Shown: positions 33,665 to 44,223 of the stretch, piece by piece
How the letters are laid out: every line of letters begins with the position of its first letter
Numbering within the stretch: position 1 is the stretch's first letter
Assembly (NCBI GenBank): GCA_910589415.1
Contig: OU342631.1
Coordinates: 55,270,598-55,334,597, forward strand
Origin: Malachius bipustulatus
Lineage: Eukaryota; Arthropoda; Insecta; Coleoptera; Melyridae
Length of the DNA stretch: 64,000 nucleotides
Reading direction: 5' to 3'
The notes under the pieces: model-generated
Databases searched by the model: none
What the model was told of the DNA's origin: nothing
What the model saw: only the letters and a program-made list of their open reading frames with translations
Position numbers and translations under genes: made by a program

Positions 33665-34362
33665 GTGCTACGCGATTACCTAGTGTTCCAGTGTTCCATT
33701 TATATTTTCAGTATGCCACTTACACAATCGCAAGTGAGTGATATTAAGAAATTAATTGTTAAAACAATAACACAGGTATTTACCGATGGATTCATATCAG
33801 ACGTTGCTGATAAAGTGATTGAAACAATTCAATTCGCTGAAATGAAGGTTAAAGTGGAAAAGCAGGTGATGGATATTCAGGAGCTCACCGATGTTAATAC
33901 CGGACTAATTAAGAGGATAGATATCTGCGAACAACAACTAAAGAAAAATAACGTAAGAATCTATGGCTTAAAGGAGATGGATGCTGAGGATACACCTATC
34001 TTGTTGTCTGGTTTTTTCAAAGCAGGCTGCAGCTACAAGTGTCTGCAGGACACATTGATTATTGTATGCGTGTAGGGAAGAAATCGACTGATCAGCCAAG
34101 GCCGATATGGTTGCGACTTGCCAATTTTGGGACTAAGCAGCTGATAATGCGCAATCGAAGCAGGCTGAAGGGTTTCGGAGTTGTTATTGTCGACAACTTG
34201 ACTAGCAAGCAACATAGATTGGTGGAGACGGCTAGAAGAGATCTTGGGAACAGAAATGTGTGGACCTATCAAGGTAGAATTTTCGTTAGGACTGGCAGTC
34301 AAAAACACTGCATAAACACTGAAGATGACTATGTACAGGAGTACGAAGGAGTTGCCGAATAA
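33665..34362 (+). pseudogene. Non-LTR ORF1-like gene (coiled coil plus nucleic-acid-binding domain), frameshifted
   Basis: The first frame opens at 33665, with a better ATG at about 33714 (MPLTQSQVSDIK). It encodes a helical segment and KRIDICEQQLKKNNVRIYGL. After a frameshift at about 34010-34040 the second frame reads DYCMRVGKKSTDQPRPIWLR, then NRSRLKGFGVVIVDNLT, and NVWTYQGRIFVRTG. The RIYG, HRIGKK-like, PRPIxV and LxGTxIxI blocks are those of L1-ORF1-like proteins found in insect non-LTR elements and in stand-alone insect gene copies. The end of the first frame (CKCLQDT-like) is out of register, so it is a pseudogene. No ORF2 follows. Confidence 0.6.
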
Positions 34363-34624
34363 AGGAACCTAGCACAGTGATTGAGTTTCTGATATGAGTA
34401 GCTATTCTGAGGTAAAATTTTCTGGATTGCGGCCGCAGATGGTGTGTGCCTGATAAAGTGATAATTCTCCATTACATCGGGCAAGTGGTATATTTGCACA
34501 TAACTTATATTTTGATATGCCGTTGATAGATTTAAAAAAAGGAATTTATTCATAAAGTTACATCTGTTCGTTACGAGTTACAATTCTAGACTAAATTATT
34601 ATAATATTATTTCGAAGAGGCTTA

Positions 34625-34774
34625 CGCCTGTATTCACAAAGAATAATTTCCTAAATAATTACATAATCAATTATACCCATCTCACTCTAACGCATAAAAA
34701 CTGCATATCTCCATCCCATTTATTTAATAATTTTCGAGATATTACAGGACAGAAACGCTTTGTGAATACGGGCC
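34625..34774. mobile_element. 150-bp MITE with TTA target duplication
   Basis: Ends CGCCTGTATTCACAAAG and CTTTGTGAATACGGGCC with the TTTCCTAAATAATTACATAA core. It is a diverged copy of the MITE at 21158-21306. TTA flanks both sides (34622-34624 and 34775-34777). Confidence 0.85.
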
Positions 34775-34777
34775 TTA

Positions 34778-35487
34778 AAATGATAAATTGCACAATTATT
34801 GCATTACACACAGGTCTCTGACCAAGTTCCTTGACTTATTCACTAGAACTACACATCAGGAAATATAAGAATACTGCTGATGTTGGTGTCATATTCTAGG
34901 TCTAGGTGGATGGAACTATAACTTATATACAGGCTGTTCCGTAAGTAATGGTCCGTGGTGAAATGGGAGATTCTTGGTTTAAAAATATTACGATCTGACA
35001 CTACTTGCTCTAACAAAATCTTGATAATAAAAAAGATACAGGGTGGCAAAGTTGAGACTTCAAAATTTGCTTTTCAAAATATCTTGAAAAATTATAAAGG
35101 TACGAACGCGAAAATTTGGGGATAGATGTTTTACGGTATGAGAAATAATAATTTAATATCCGTGTCGATGTATTTTATAGAGGGCGCCACGTGTTGACGA
35201 CGTAAATGAACACATAACTTTTTTATCCTTCAGGTATCGCGCATTTTATTGTGAAATATTAGAACTACATCATTTTTGAGAAAAAAATATATACTGATTG
35301 TCAGTCTCAAAAGTTAGTGGTTTTCGAGATAATTGACGGTTAATAATTTCCTCTACTAGGTACTGTTTAGAATTTTTTGCTTACTGCTAGTAGTTAGAAA
35401 ATTAAAAAATGCCGAGACATAATAATTTTTCAAATTCAGATAAGAGAGATACTTCAATGGGCAAGCTGCGAAAAGAGAAAAAAGACA
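34778..35487. repeat. Interval with two isolated TACAGG-type ends
   Basis: TACAGGCTGTTCCGTAAGTA starts at 34928 and TACAGGGTGGCAAAGTTGAG at 35037. Both look like left tips of foldback families (the second like the 37839 end), but no matching right end was found nearby. No gene recognised. Confidence 0.45.
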
Positions 35488-36093
35488 AGTGAAAATCGTC
35501 ATTTTTCAAGTTCAAGGCCCTGTACAACGAAAGCGGTTCAAGATAGAGAAAAACGGCTTACATGTCCCTATTTTAACTTTTTATGTACTTATGTACTTAG
35601 GTATAGAAATATTTGTACTTTCTTTGATTTTTTTATTTGGCGACGCGAGGAGAAATCTCAGAATTTTTCAAATTTTTTATCACCCTGTTCGAACATTTTA
35701 TCCACATCATAGTATAGTACATGAGAAAGTAAAATAGGGACATGTAAGCCGTTTTTCTCTATCTTGAACCGCTTTCGTTATAAAGGGCCTTGGACTTGAA
35801 AAATGACGATTTTCACTTGTTTATAACTCCAAAACTTCTGAATTTAAACACCAACTGTAAAAGCCAATCTTATTTTCTCTTCTCAGACAATCTAAAAATG
35901 CGATAACATAGGAGCATGCCATTTAAAAAAACATAACTTTGATATGTTTCATGCTTTTGGGACAGCCTGTACATTATGAATATAATTTTAAAACGTACCT
36001 CTGCCGGGTCTCTATCCACTGCAAAAATAAAAAGATCCTTAAATCCAGAGACACGGCCATAAACTTCCGTGGCGTATACCGTGAATAACCCTG
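35488..36093. mobile_element. Foldback family B, inner left arm, centre and right arm
   Basis: Starts inside the left arm at AAGTGAAAATCGTCATTTTT. It passes the centre near 35630-35700 and ends with the family B outer module (CCTCTGCCGGGTC, then GAATAACCCTGTA). The outer left arm is missing. A family A element begins directly after it. Confidence 0.8.
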
Positions 36094-36959
36094 TATAAAG
36101 GGTGTCCCAGCTTATTCGAAGCGGTCTCTGTAAGCCAAACGATGGACTTTTTCAAAAAACTTTTTGAAAATTCAAGTACAGGATCACAATGGCCATAATT
36201 TAAAATTATTTTGGAGTATACAGAGTGTCCCATATGACAGTGGCATATCAAAGTTATGTTTTTTTAAATGGAATGCTCCAATGTTATTTCATTTTTAGAT
36301 TGTCTGAGAAGAGAAAATAAGATTGACTTTTACAGTTGGTGTTTAAATTCAGAAGTTTTTGAGCTATAAACAAGTGAAAATCGTCATTTTTGAAGATCAA
36401 TGCCCTGTACAACGAAAACGGTTCAAGATAGAGAAAAACGGCTTACATGTCCCTATTTTAACTTTTTATGTACTATACTATGGTATAGAAACATATGTAC
36501 TTTCTTTGATTTTTTTATTTGGCGACGCGTGAATCTCAGAATTTTTCAAATTTTTTATCACCTTGTATAAACATTTCATCTACATCATAGGATAGTACAT
36601 GAAAAGTTAAAATAGGGACATGTAAGCCGTTTTTCTCTATCTTCAGCCGTTTTCGTTGTACAGGGCCTTGAACTCGAAAAATGACGATTTTCACTTGTTT
36701 GTAACTCAAAAACTTCTGAATTTAAACACCAACTGTAAAAGCCAATCTTATTTTCTCTTCTCAGATAATCCAAAAATGCAATAACACAGGAGCATTCCGT
36801 TTAAAAAAACATAACTTTGATATGCCACTGTCATATGGGACACTCTGTATACTCCAAAATAATTTTAAATTATGGCCATTGTGATCCTGTACTTGAATTT
36901 GCAAAAAGTTTTTGGAAAAAATCTATCGTTTGGCCTACAGAGACCGCTTCGTATGAGCT
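36094..36959. mobile_element. Foldback family A, nearly complete copy
   Basis: Left end TAAAGGGTGTCCCAGCTTAT, then GCGGTCTCTGTAAGCC. Right end GGCCTACAGAGACCGCTTCG, then TATGAGCT, where the last bases of the tip are lost. The two arms are inverted copies of about 390 bp each around a short centre (about 36480-36570). Confidence 0.85.
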
Positions 36960-37443
36960 CTATTTGATAAACAGAGCAAAGCTGTGAATAGGAACGATAA
37001 CTGACATTTCTCAGAATCCACGCGTGTGCACTCGGTCGGTATTGGAAGTTGTTTCAAGCAGTAAAATAAATAAAAATATATTTTGATTATATACAGGTAT
37101 ATATATATATACTTGGCCAACTATCAAAGCGAGGACCAACTGTTCTACCCATCAAGTGAGGACCACCAGAAGAAAGCATTCTACAGGCATAGTAAATGTT
37201 CTGATTGTTAAATCTTGAGATGGGCGATAGATGGCTGGAGAGTATACGCAGGGAAAACAGAACAGAGCCAAGTTATAATTTTCATGTATATAGGAACATA
37301 GTGAGGACAGTTTGCGTGAATATCAAAGTGAGGTCGGTATATTTATTTATGCTCTCCGCATTTAATGAGGTCCGTATATTACATGATTCGTAGAAAGTGA
37401 GACCCAGCACTGTTGCCAGATGCCAAGCATAGCGCTTTAGTAT
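36960..37443. repeat. Cluster of AAGTGAGGWCC motifs, left block
   Basis: Variants of AAGTGAGG(A/T)CC occur at about 37126, 37156, 37300, 37327, 37367 and 37396, mostly in the same orientation and 30-140 bp apart. A related cluster in the opposite orientation lies at 45690-45985. Such repeats can be subterminal transposase-binding sites, but no transposase is near. Confidence 0.5.
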
Positions 37444-37572
37444 GATACACTGAAACACAGTATGACCTGCCGCAGCAGGTTGGCTCCGCATCGGCAGAAC
37501 CGTGATGTCACTTGTTCTAAAAAATCATCTACGAATCTAATGTAAATAACGTCTGCTTTATCACAAAATACC
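37444..37572. repeat. 130-bp inverted repeat, left copy
   Basis: GATACACTGAAACAC through CTGCTTTATCACAAAATACC is repeated inverted at 44091-44223 with moderate divergence (shared blocks GAACCGTGA and CTGCTTTATCACA). Confidence 0.65.
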
Positions 37573-37820
37573 CAGAGGTGGGTTACTATTTTGAATAAAT
37601 CTATTTTAAATACCTACTTAAGATAGAATAAACCTATTTGAAATAAATCTATTTAAAATGAAAATAACACAAACATAATCATCAGCGATAGTGCACAAGA
37701 GAGTCAAATCTTACAGTCTTTTTCTTTTGATATTCGTCTTTTGTTTTTCCTAATTTGTGAAATGCTTTTCTCATTTATCAAACGTCAGTGCGTGATGTTT
37801 CAATTGAAACTCCAAACCAG

Positions 37821-38428
37821 AAGTCTTAACTTTTGAGATACAAGGTGGCGAAGTTTATGAAAAATAAATAATTTTTTACATAATATCTGTAATACCGCTC
37901 TCTAGATATATTATTCAAATTTCGTACACCGGTATTACGCTTCAAGAGGCATTTTTTCGTGTACCACATTTCATTTTATTTCTACTGGTGACGATCGTTT
38001 TTTTTATTTTTTTTTTTCATCAAAGCATTTTTAACGATAATCTTGCGACCATGGAGAGAAATAGACTTTATTTTTTTAGGCGGAAAGCGTGCATCGATCT
38101 GAAAAAATCAAGTAATCAAATTTGCTTAGAAAGGAATGGGCATTTCAAAAATGAATCTATAAAAAAAAATCAGTGGCGTATGGCGTATGTACCATCAATG
38201 TTTATCAATGTCTGCCAAATTATGCAGGTAAAATTCTGCACGAACGTCACTGCTGGAAATATAATGAAATGGAGGACATGAAAAAATGCCTCTTGATGCA
38301 TAATACTATGCCTTCCTGCATGTATACGAAATTTCATTGAAATATCTAGAGCGGTAGGTATTAAAGATATAAAAAAATTAATTATTTTTCATAAACTTTA
38401 CCACTCTGTATCTCAAAAGTTAAGATTT
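37821..38428. mobile_element. About 570-610-bp foldback element, family H
   Basis: Left arm CTTAACTTTTGAGATACAAG, then GTGGCGAAGTTTATGAAAAA. The right arm is the inverse, ending TATCTCAAAAGTTAAGA. The inner AGAGGCATTTTTTCGTG is inverted at about 38275-38295. If the tip is TACAAGGTG the element is 37839-38410, but the arm match runs about 18 bp beyond it. No coding capacity. Confidence 0.7.
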
Positions 38429-38518
38429 TTAAACACACGTTCTCAGGAAGTTTTTTTTTTAACTTACCAAAAAAAATACCCCCTTAAATATTAACATTTA
38501 ATTAGGGAACACCGTATA

Positions 38519-38774
38519 TACAGGGTGTTCGGTAATGGGCCAGCCAAAATTAAACATCATGTATAAAATCGTTTTTTAAACATAAGAAAAGAATAACGTT
38601 TTTTTCAGATATCGGGCTTCGTTGGGAAATATTTCCAAAAAATGTAAAACTAAGACAGCTCTGAAATTTAAAATAAATCATCCCGATCTGAAAAACGTTT
38701 TTCTTTTTTATGTTTCAAATACGATTTTATACATGACGTTTGGTCTGGACTGGCCCGTTACCGAACACCCTGTA
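38519..38774. mobile_element. 256-bp foldback element, family D
   Basis: Left end TACAGGGTGTTCGGTAATGG, right end CCGTTACCGAACACCCTGTA, with GATATCGGGCTTCG/CCCGATCTG inside. The flanking bases allow a TA duplication. Just to the left, AGGGAACACCGTA (38504-38516) looks like the right tip of another such element. Confidence 0.8.
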
Positions 38775-40082
38775 AATAATATTTATTTCTGGATAACATA
38801 ATGGTCTTATATCTTTACTGAAATTTGACTTGTGTAACCATGCACGAGCGGGACTTTCATTAATAAAATAAATAACAGAGTTAACTAGTTGTATTTCGTC
38901 TAATAAGTAATTATTACAGTGATAAATGGAAAAGGTGCACTTATGTAAATAACAATAATAAGGGAAAGTTCGTACATGGCGATACAATGGATAATTGCCA
39001 ATACTATGGACAATTTCCAATAACGGAGGAGACAAATGCAGGCCGCGGGGTAAAAACTAGAAAACCCCGATGCGTCAGACTGCTTTAGAAATCTCATGGA
39101 ACATGGAATACCTACTTTCATAACTACGGATACGGCTACGGTAACTTACTACTACCTACAGCCTGAATACTATAGGAAGGCGAGAGTTTGACGAGAATTG
39201 GTTGGTGCGCAGATTGGGCTCCGAATCCATAAATGTTTATTGTCCAATATCAACAATGTTAGTCGGTGTCCGCGTAAAAAAAAGCAACCAACCAGATAAG
39301 GCTGATAAGAGTAACTCCGCCGTTCATCGAACAAGTAAAAAGTCAGTGGTGTGTACTGTTTAGCTCGTGTCGTATATTTATTTAAAATAGGTGGTTTCTG
39401 TCATCGTGTCGTGTGTAGGTACCGATGTTTTTGTAATCATGTGTTTTATTGATTAATATATTATTGTTATTAATTTGTTATTAATATATTGCTTGCCAGT
39501 AAAATAAGTACACATCTACTATTTTAGTTTTTTTTCCGCATAGGTACCTTATCTTAAATAAATTCGAAATAATTTAACCGAGACTAATTCATATAAATTG
39601 GAATACTAAACGTAGATGTCCATATTGATTTTTTAATTGAAGATTGATAATTGACTTATCATTTATACCTAAACATTTAAAATATATTAAAAATATAAAA
39701 TATTTTTTATTATTAGCGCGGCGCCACTGATGTTATTTCTAGTCTGTTATGGTGAAACAGCGTTTATCAGTTCAATGGGTGGAACAATTAAAACCGGCAA
39801 GATGCGTAGTTCACGCCCAGACTCTTGCCTTCTTATAAAAATCATAGTATACACTACGGGACGGGTGGTTCGAATGGTCTTGGCTTGGGCCCTAGTCGGT
39901 GGGGCAGCGGCGTGAAATGTCTGGCACTACCGATCGATGAAATCAGGAGTGAATGAATACCAGCTGGTAGTGTCGCTAATATTTTATACTTGTCATATTC
40001 TCAATAGCCAATGTCCTACTGTCTAATGTTTCAACCTTATACTATTAAATAAAATATTATCATAATAAATAAATATTTATTA
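38775..40082. other. No recognised gene
   Basis: Frames of 60-100 codons at 38727-39121 (minus) and 39730-39915 (plus) have no recognisable motif. The stretch 39130-39420 is less AT-rich than its surroundings but unidentified. Confidence 0.4.
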
Positions 40083-40965
40083 TACAGGTTGTCCCAGCTT
40101 ATTCGAAGCGGTCTCTGTAGGCCAAACGATGGACTTTTTCAGAAAATTTTTTGAAAATTCAAGTACAGAATCACAATCACCATAATTTAAAATTATTTTG
40201 GAGAATACAGAGTGTCCCATATGAGAGTGGCATATCAAAGTTATGTTTTTTCAAATGGAATGCTCCTATGTTATTGCATTTTTAGATTGTCTGAGAAGAG
40301 AAAATAAGATTGGCTTTTACAGTTGGTGTTTAAATTAAGAAGTTTTTGAGTTATAAACAAGTGAAAATCGTCATTTTTGAAGTTCAAGGCCCTGTACAAC
40401 GAAAACGGCTAAGAATAGAGAAAAACGGCTTACATGTCCCTATTTTAACTTTTCATGTACTATCCTATATGGTATAGAAACATTTGTACTTTCTTTGATT
40501 TTTTTATTTGGCGACGCGTGGAGAAATCTCAGAATTTTTCAAATTTTTTATCACCCTGTACAAACATTTCATCCACATCATAGGATAGTAAATGAAAAGT
40601 TAAAATAGGGACATGTAAGCCGTTTTTCTCTATCTTGAACCGTTTTCGTTGTACAGGGCCTTGAACTTGAAAAATGACGATTTTCACTTGTTTATAACTG
40701 AAAAACTTCTTAATTTAAACACCAACTGTAAAAGCCAATCTTATTTTCTCTTCTCAGACAATCTAAAAATGCAATAACCTAGGAGCATTCCATTTAAAAA
40801 AACATAACTTTGATATGCCACTGTCATATGGGACACTCTGTATACTCCAAAATAATTTTAAATTTTGGCAATTGTGATCCTGTACTTGAATGTGCAAAAA
40901 ATTTTTGGAAAAAATCCATCGTTTGGCCTACAGAGACCGCTTCGAATAAGCTGGGACACCCTGTA
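40083..40965. mobile_element. Complete 883-bp foldback element, family A
   Basis: The left end TACAGGTTGTCCCAGCTTAT is matched by the inverted right end ATAAGCTGGGACACCCTGTA. The arms are near-perfect inverted copies of about 390 bp, with a centre of roughly 90 bp (40465-40560). It is non-coding. TA at both ends suggests a TA duplication. Further tip-like motifs lie inside: TACAGAGTG at 40206, CCCTGTA at 40390 and 40554, TACAGGG at 40652, and CTCTGTA at 40836. A transcript would fold into a long hairpin. Confidence 0.9.
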
Positions 40966-41455
40966 TTGTCTAAGGTTTCAACAAACTGTTACTAGAAATT
41001 AATTGGAAATAAATATGGTGGAATTGGCGGGAGCAGCATTCTACTCTGTAGCATCTACACTGTACAATGAAAATTTATTAAATTAAATTTAAATTATTTC
41101 TACTACATTAACTTTGATATAATAGAAAAATAATCTATAAAAAAAATTGAGAGATAACTTCCTTAACTCGGGTTGAGTTTGTAGAAAAAATCGTCTCCAT
41201 CAAGATAAATAAAACATAATTTTTCGGGTTTTATTTTATTATTGAAATTAGGTACAATAATTTTCAGTTTTTATTTTTCTTACTATGTTGCTTAAAAATA
41301 ATCAATAATTATTGTTTGGTAGAAGATTATTACATCCACTTTTTTTTTATGTTTTGTATTTATTTGTAAATTCTTTTAGTAAGATACCTATTAAACTTCA
41401 TTTACTATAAGTATTTCTAATTTATTAACTTTTTTTGTAAAAGATAACACTTTGA
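40966..41455. other. No recognised gene
   Basis: Very AT-rich sequence with stops in all frames and no repeat that I could match. Confidence 0.45.
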
Positions 41456-41938
41456 TTTCTTATCTGATTATTTATCATTTTAATTTTTTAGTAAAATATT
41501 AAACTTAAATTTACTGTTTCTTATTTGTGTATTTATAATAAACTGTTTTGCTATACCTATGCTTGCTTTTATTCATTTGTTTATTGTACCTACGAATCCA
41601 CTAACGAAGGACAGGACCATTTTCCATTTTATATTTCAATTTCAAATACCAATTTTCTTTTTTGTATCGTAAAATTGGAAAATGGTCCTGTCCTTCGTTA
41701 GTGGATTCGTAGGTACAATAAACAGATGAATAAAAGCAAGCATAGGTATAGCAAAACAGTTGTTTATTATAAATACACAAATAAGAAACAGTAAATTTAA
41801 GTTTAATATTTTACTAAAAAATTAAAATGATAAATAATCAGATAAGAAAATCCACTAACGAAGGACAGGACCATTTTCCATTTTATATTTCAATTTCAAA
41901 TACCAATTTTCTTTTTTGTATCGTAAAATTGGAAAATC
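41456..41938. repeat. Inverted duplication with an extra direct copy
   Basis: 41456 to about 41628 (CTTATCTGATTATTTATC through AACGAAGGACAGGACC) is repeated inverted from about 41681 to 41849 with hardly any change, around a loop near 41631-41680. Directly after, 41850-41938 repeats 41596-41686 in direct orientation. No gene. Confidence 0.85.
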
Positions 41939-44090
41939 TGAAAGTATTTTGTATTTTCCATTTTAAATAGTTTATCAGAAAGCATTTTGTTCTTTCTATT
42001 TTAAATACATTTTGAAAACCATTTTACCCATCTCTGAAAATACCATCAACATAAAAGATGAAATTCTGAAAATTTTACAAGTTTGGGTTTAGGTTGCTAC
42101 GATATTTAACTGCAATAATTATACATTTCCAGATAAATATTGCCCAATTTTGGTCACAGAAAATAAGAAACAACCTGGCCTGATCATTTCTATAAAATGT
42201 GGTTTTAAAGCTCGCCTAAATTCAATAAAAGTAAAATGGACGACATTTGAGGCTAATCCAAACCCGTCGATTTTTGTTTTCAGATTATAATTTTTTACAG
42301 GGGTAGTTACCCCTCTGGAATTTTGAAACATTAAGGGGGTAGTGTGGTATGTCATTTGATAGGTAATAATATTATATTTTTTAATTAAAAATTAAATCTT
42401 CCTTCAGTTCCTTGTCTGCCTCATCCTGGCTTCTACTAAAATCATATTTATTCGAATAAGGTTTTCTCATGTTGAATTTCGTTTTCGTTTCTAAGGAAAC
42501 GAGTGATCTCGTGTCTGTTCTAGATTAAATTGTAATAAATTGATCAAATTGTTGACTGATTAATTAAATATGTAGATTAATTATTTGGAACAGCAGTCGA
42601 TAATGAAATTACTATTTTTTCTCAAAACCCAAGCTTTCAAACTTTATTTTAGTTCTTCTTCAGGGGTAGGAAAGTGCATGAGGTCTAATAACTTGTTAAT
42701 AATGATGGACATTTTTTGAATAAACAACAGCTGTTACAAATCTTCTCTGTTCCTGTATAAACCATATATAAAAAAAAATTTCAAAGGTTTGTCTAAAAGT
42801 TTAAAAAAAAATTCCAAATCTATTTTACGTTTTAATATTTTTTCCTAATCTTTTTTTTTTGGAAAATATATAAGAACGTAAAATAGATTTGGAATTGTTT
42901 TAAAAACTTAGGCTGCCATTTAATAAAAACCAAGATGGCGGCCTTAGACAAACGCCAGTCTCACAAAACAAATGAAACTCAAATCAACGTATGGGTATTT
43001 ATGTGTAATTCAACATCAACCCTACCAAATGTCAAACCCCCTCTGCGTAATCACGCTTGGTGCAATACTTTTTACGCATCCTGCATAGGTAAACAATGAT
43101 TGGTTTGTTCATGCAGGCTGTTTTTTTTTAAATATTGTTCAGTATTCTGTAGAATTATATTCTTATGGCAGTTTTACTTCATAAAAATCGAAACTCCAAA
43201 TTATTATGAAAGTTTCAAAATGGCCCGTGTAAGCAGTGTAATTTCAAAATTTCTTTAGTATCTAATTTTTTCACATCTTTGAAAAATCTCATAAAAAAAC
43301 TATGAAAAGAAAATATATTTTTATCTCAATAAAATCAATATTATTATTATTATTAACTATCGATTCATGGGTATTTATAGGTATCTTATATGTGGTGGTG
43401 TGAGTCTTACAGCCAGTATTATAAAGGCTCATTAAGTTAACGGGAAGATTTCTGGAGCCGTTTCTAGAAAAAGTATAGCCATTGGCCATAGGTGGAAAAT
43501 ATAGCAATTCAGTGACTCTTGGCATGAAAGGGATTACAAAAATGTTAATAAAAGTAATTTGACGTCGATATTAGTGTTGTATCAGAAATATTCCCTTTAG
43601 TTAAATGGGCCTTTAGAATACTGATGGGTGCGCCAGAGTCTGGCATAAATTCAGTATTTGTAAAATAATTAACTTTCGAGACAAATCCAAAATTTTCGAA
43701 AGTACGGAAAACACTCGATTTTAGTTTTAAATTGTCGTCACCTTTTTTCATACAACCCCCTCAACGGGGGTGATTACCCCTCTTAAACTTTCAAACAAGA
43801 AAGCAACCTGAACAGAAACCATGAAATTCTTGGATTTTGAAGGTCAATTTTCATAATTTCTTTGCACCGACCCCGTTTAGGTACATTTGAAAATTCCAGA
43901 GGGGAATTACCCCTTCTAAGGGGTGCAAGATTAATAGGAGGGGGCTGCAAAAAAAATTGAAAAAAATAATAGAGGAGTTTTTGGATTTAGAGTCACATTT
44001 TATAAAAATGATTAGCCCAAGTTGTATCTTATTTTTTGTCACTAATATGTAAAATATGTAAAATTTTCAGATTTTTATATTTTATGTTGC
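41939..44090. other. No recognised gene; one short palindrome at 42806-42895
   Basis: The palindrome TCCAAATCTATTTTACGTT / AACGTAAAATAGATTTGGA lies at 42806-42895. Two runs of the type AGGGGTAGTTACCCCTC or GGGGTGATTACCCCTC occur at about 42299 and 43767. A short (ATT)n tract is at about 43330-43352. No protein recognised. Confidence 0.45.
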
Positions 44091-44223
44091 GGTATTCTGT
44101 GATAAAGCAGATGGTATTTACACGGGATTAAATGGGCAGGACTGTTTTTTTGTAACAAGTAACGTCACGGTTCTGTCGAAGTGGAGCCAATCTGCGTTCG
44201 GACATACCGTGTTTCAGTGTATC
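44091..44223. repeat. 130-bp inverted repeat, right copy
   Basis: GGTATTCTGTGATAAAGCAG through GTGTTTCAGTGTATC is the diverged inverse of 37444-37572. The two copies are about 6.5 kb apart and face each other. Confidence 0.65.

Noticed and set aside
38727..39121. Minus-strand frames of 73-102 codons
   Set aside because: They overlap the right end of a foldback and unknown sequence; no domain seen.
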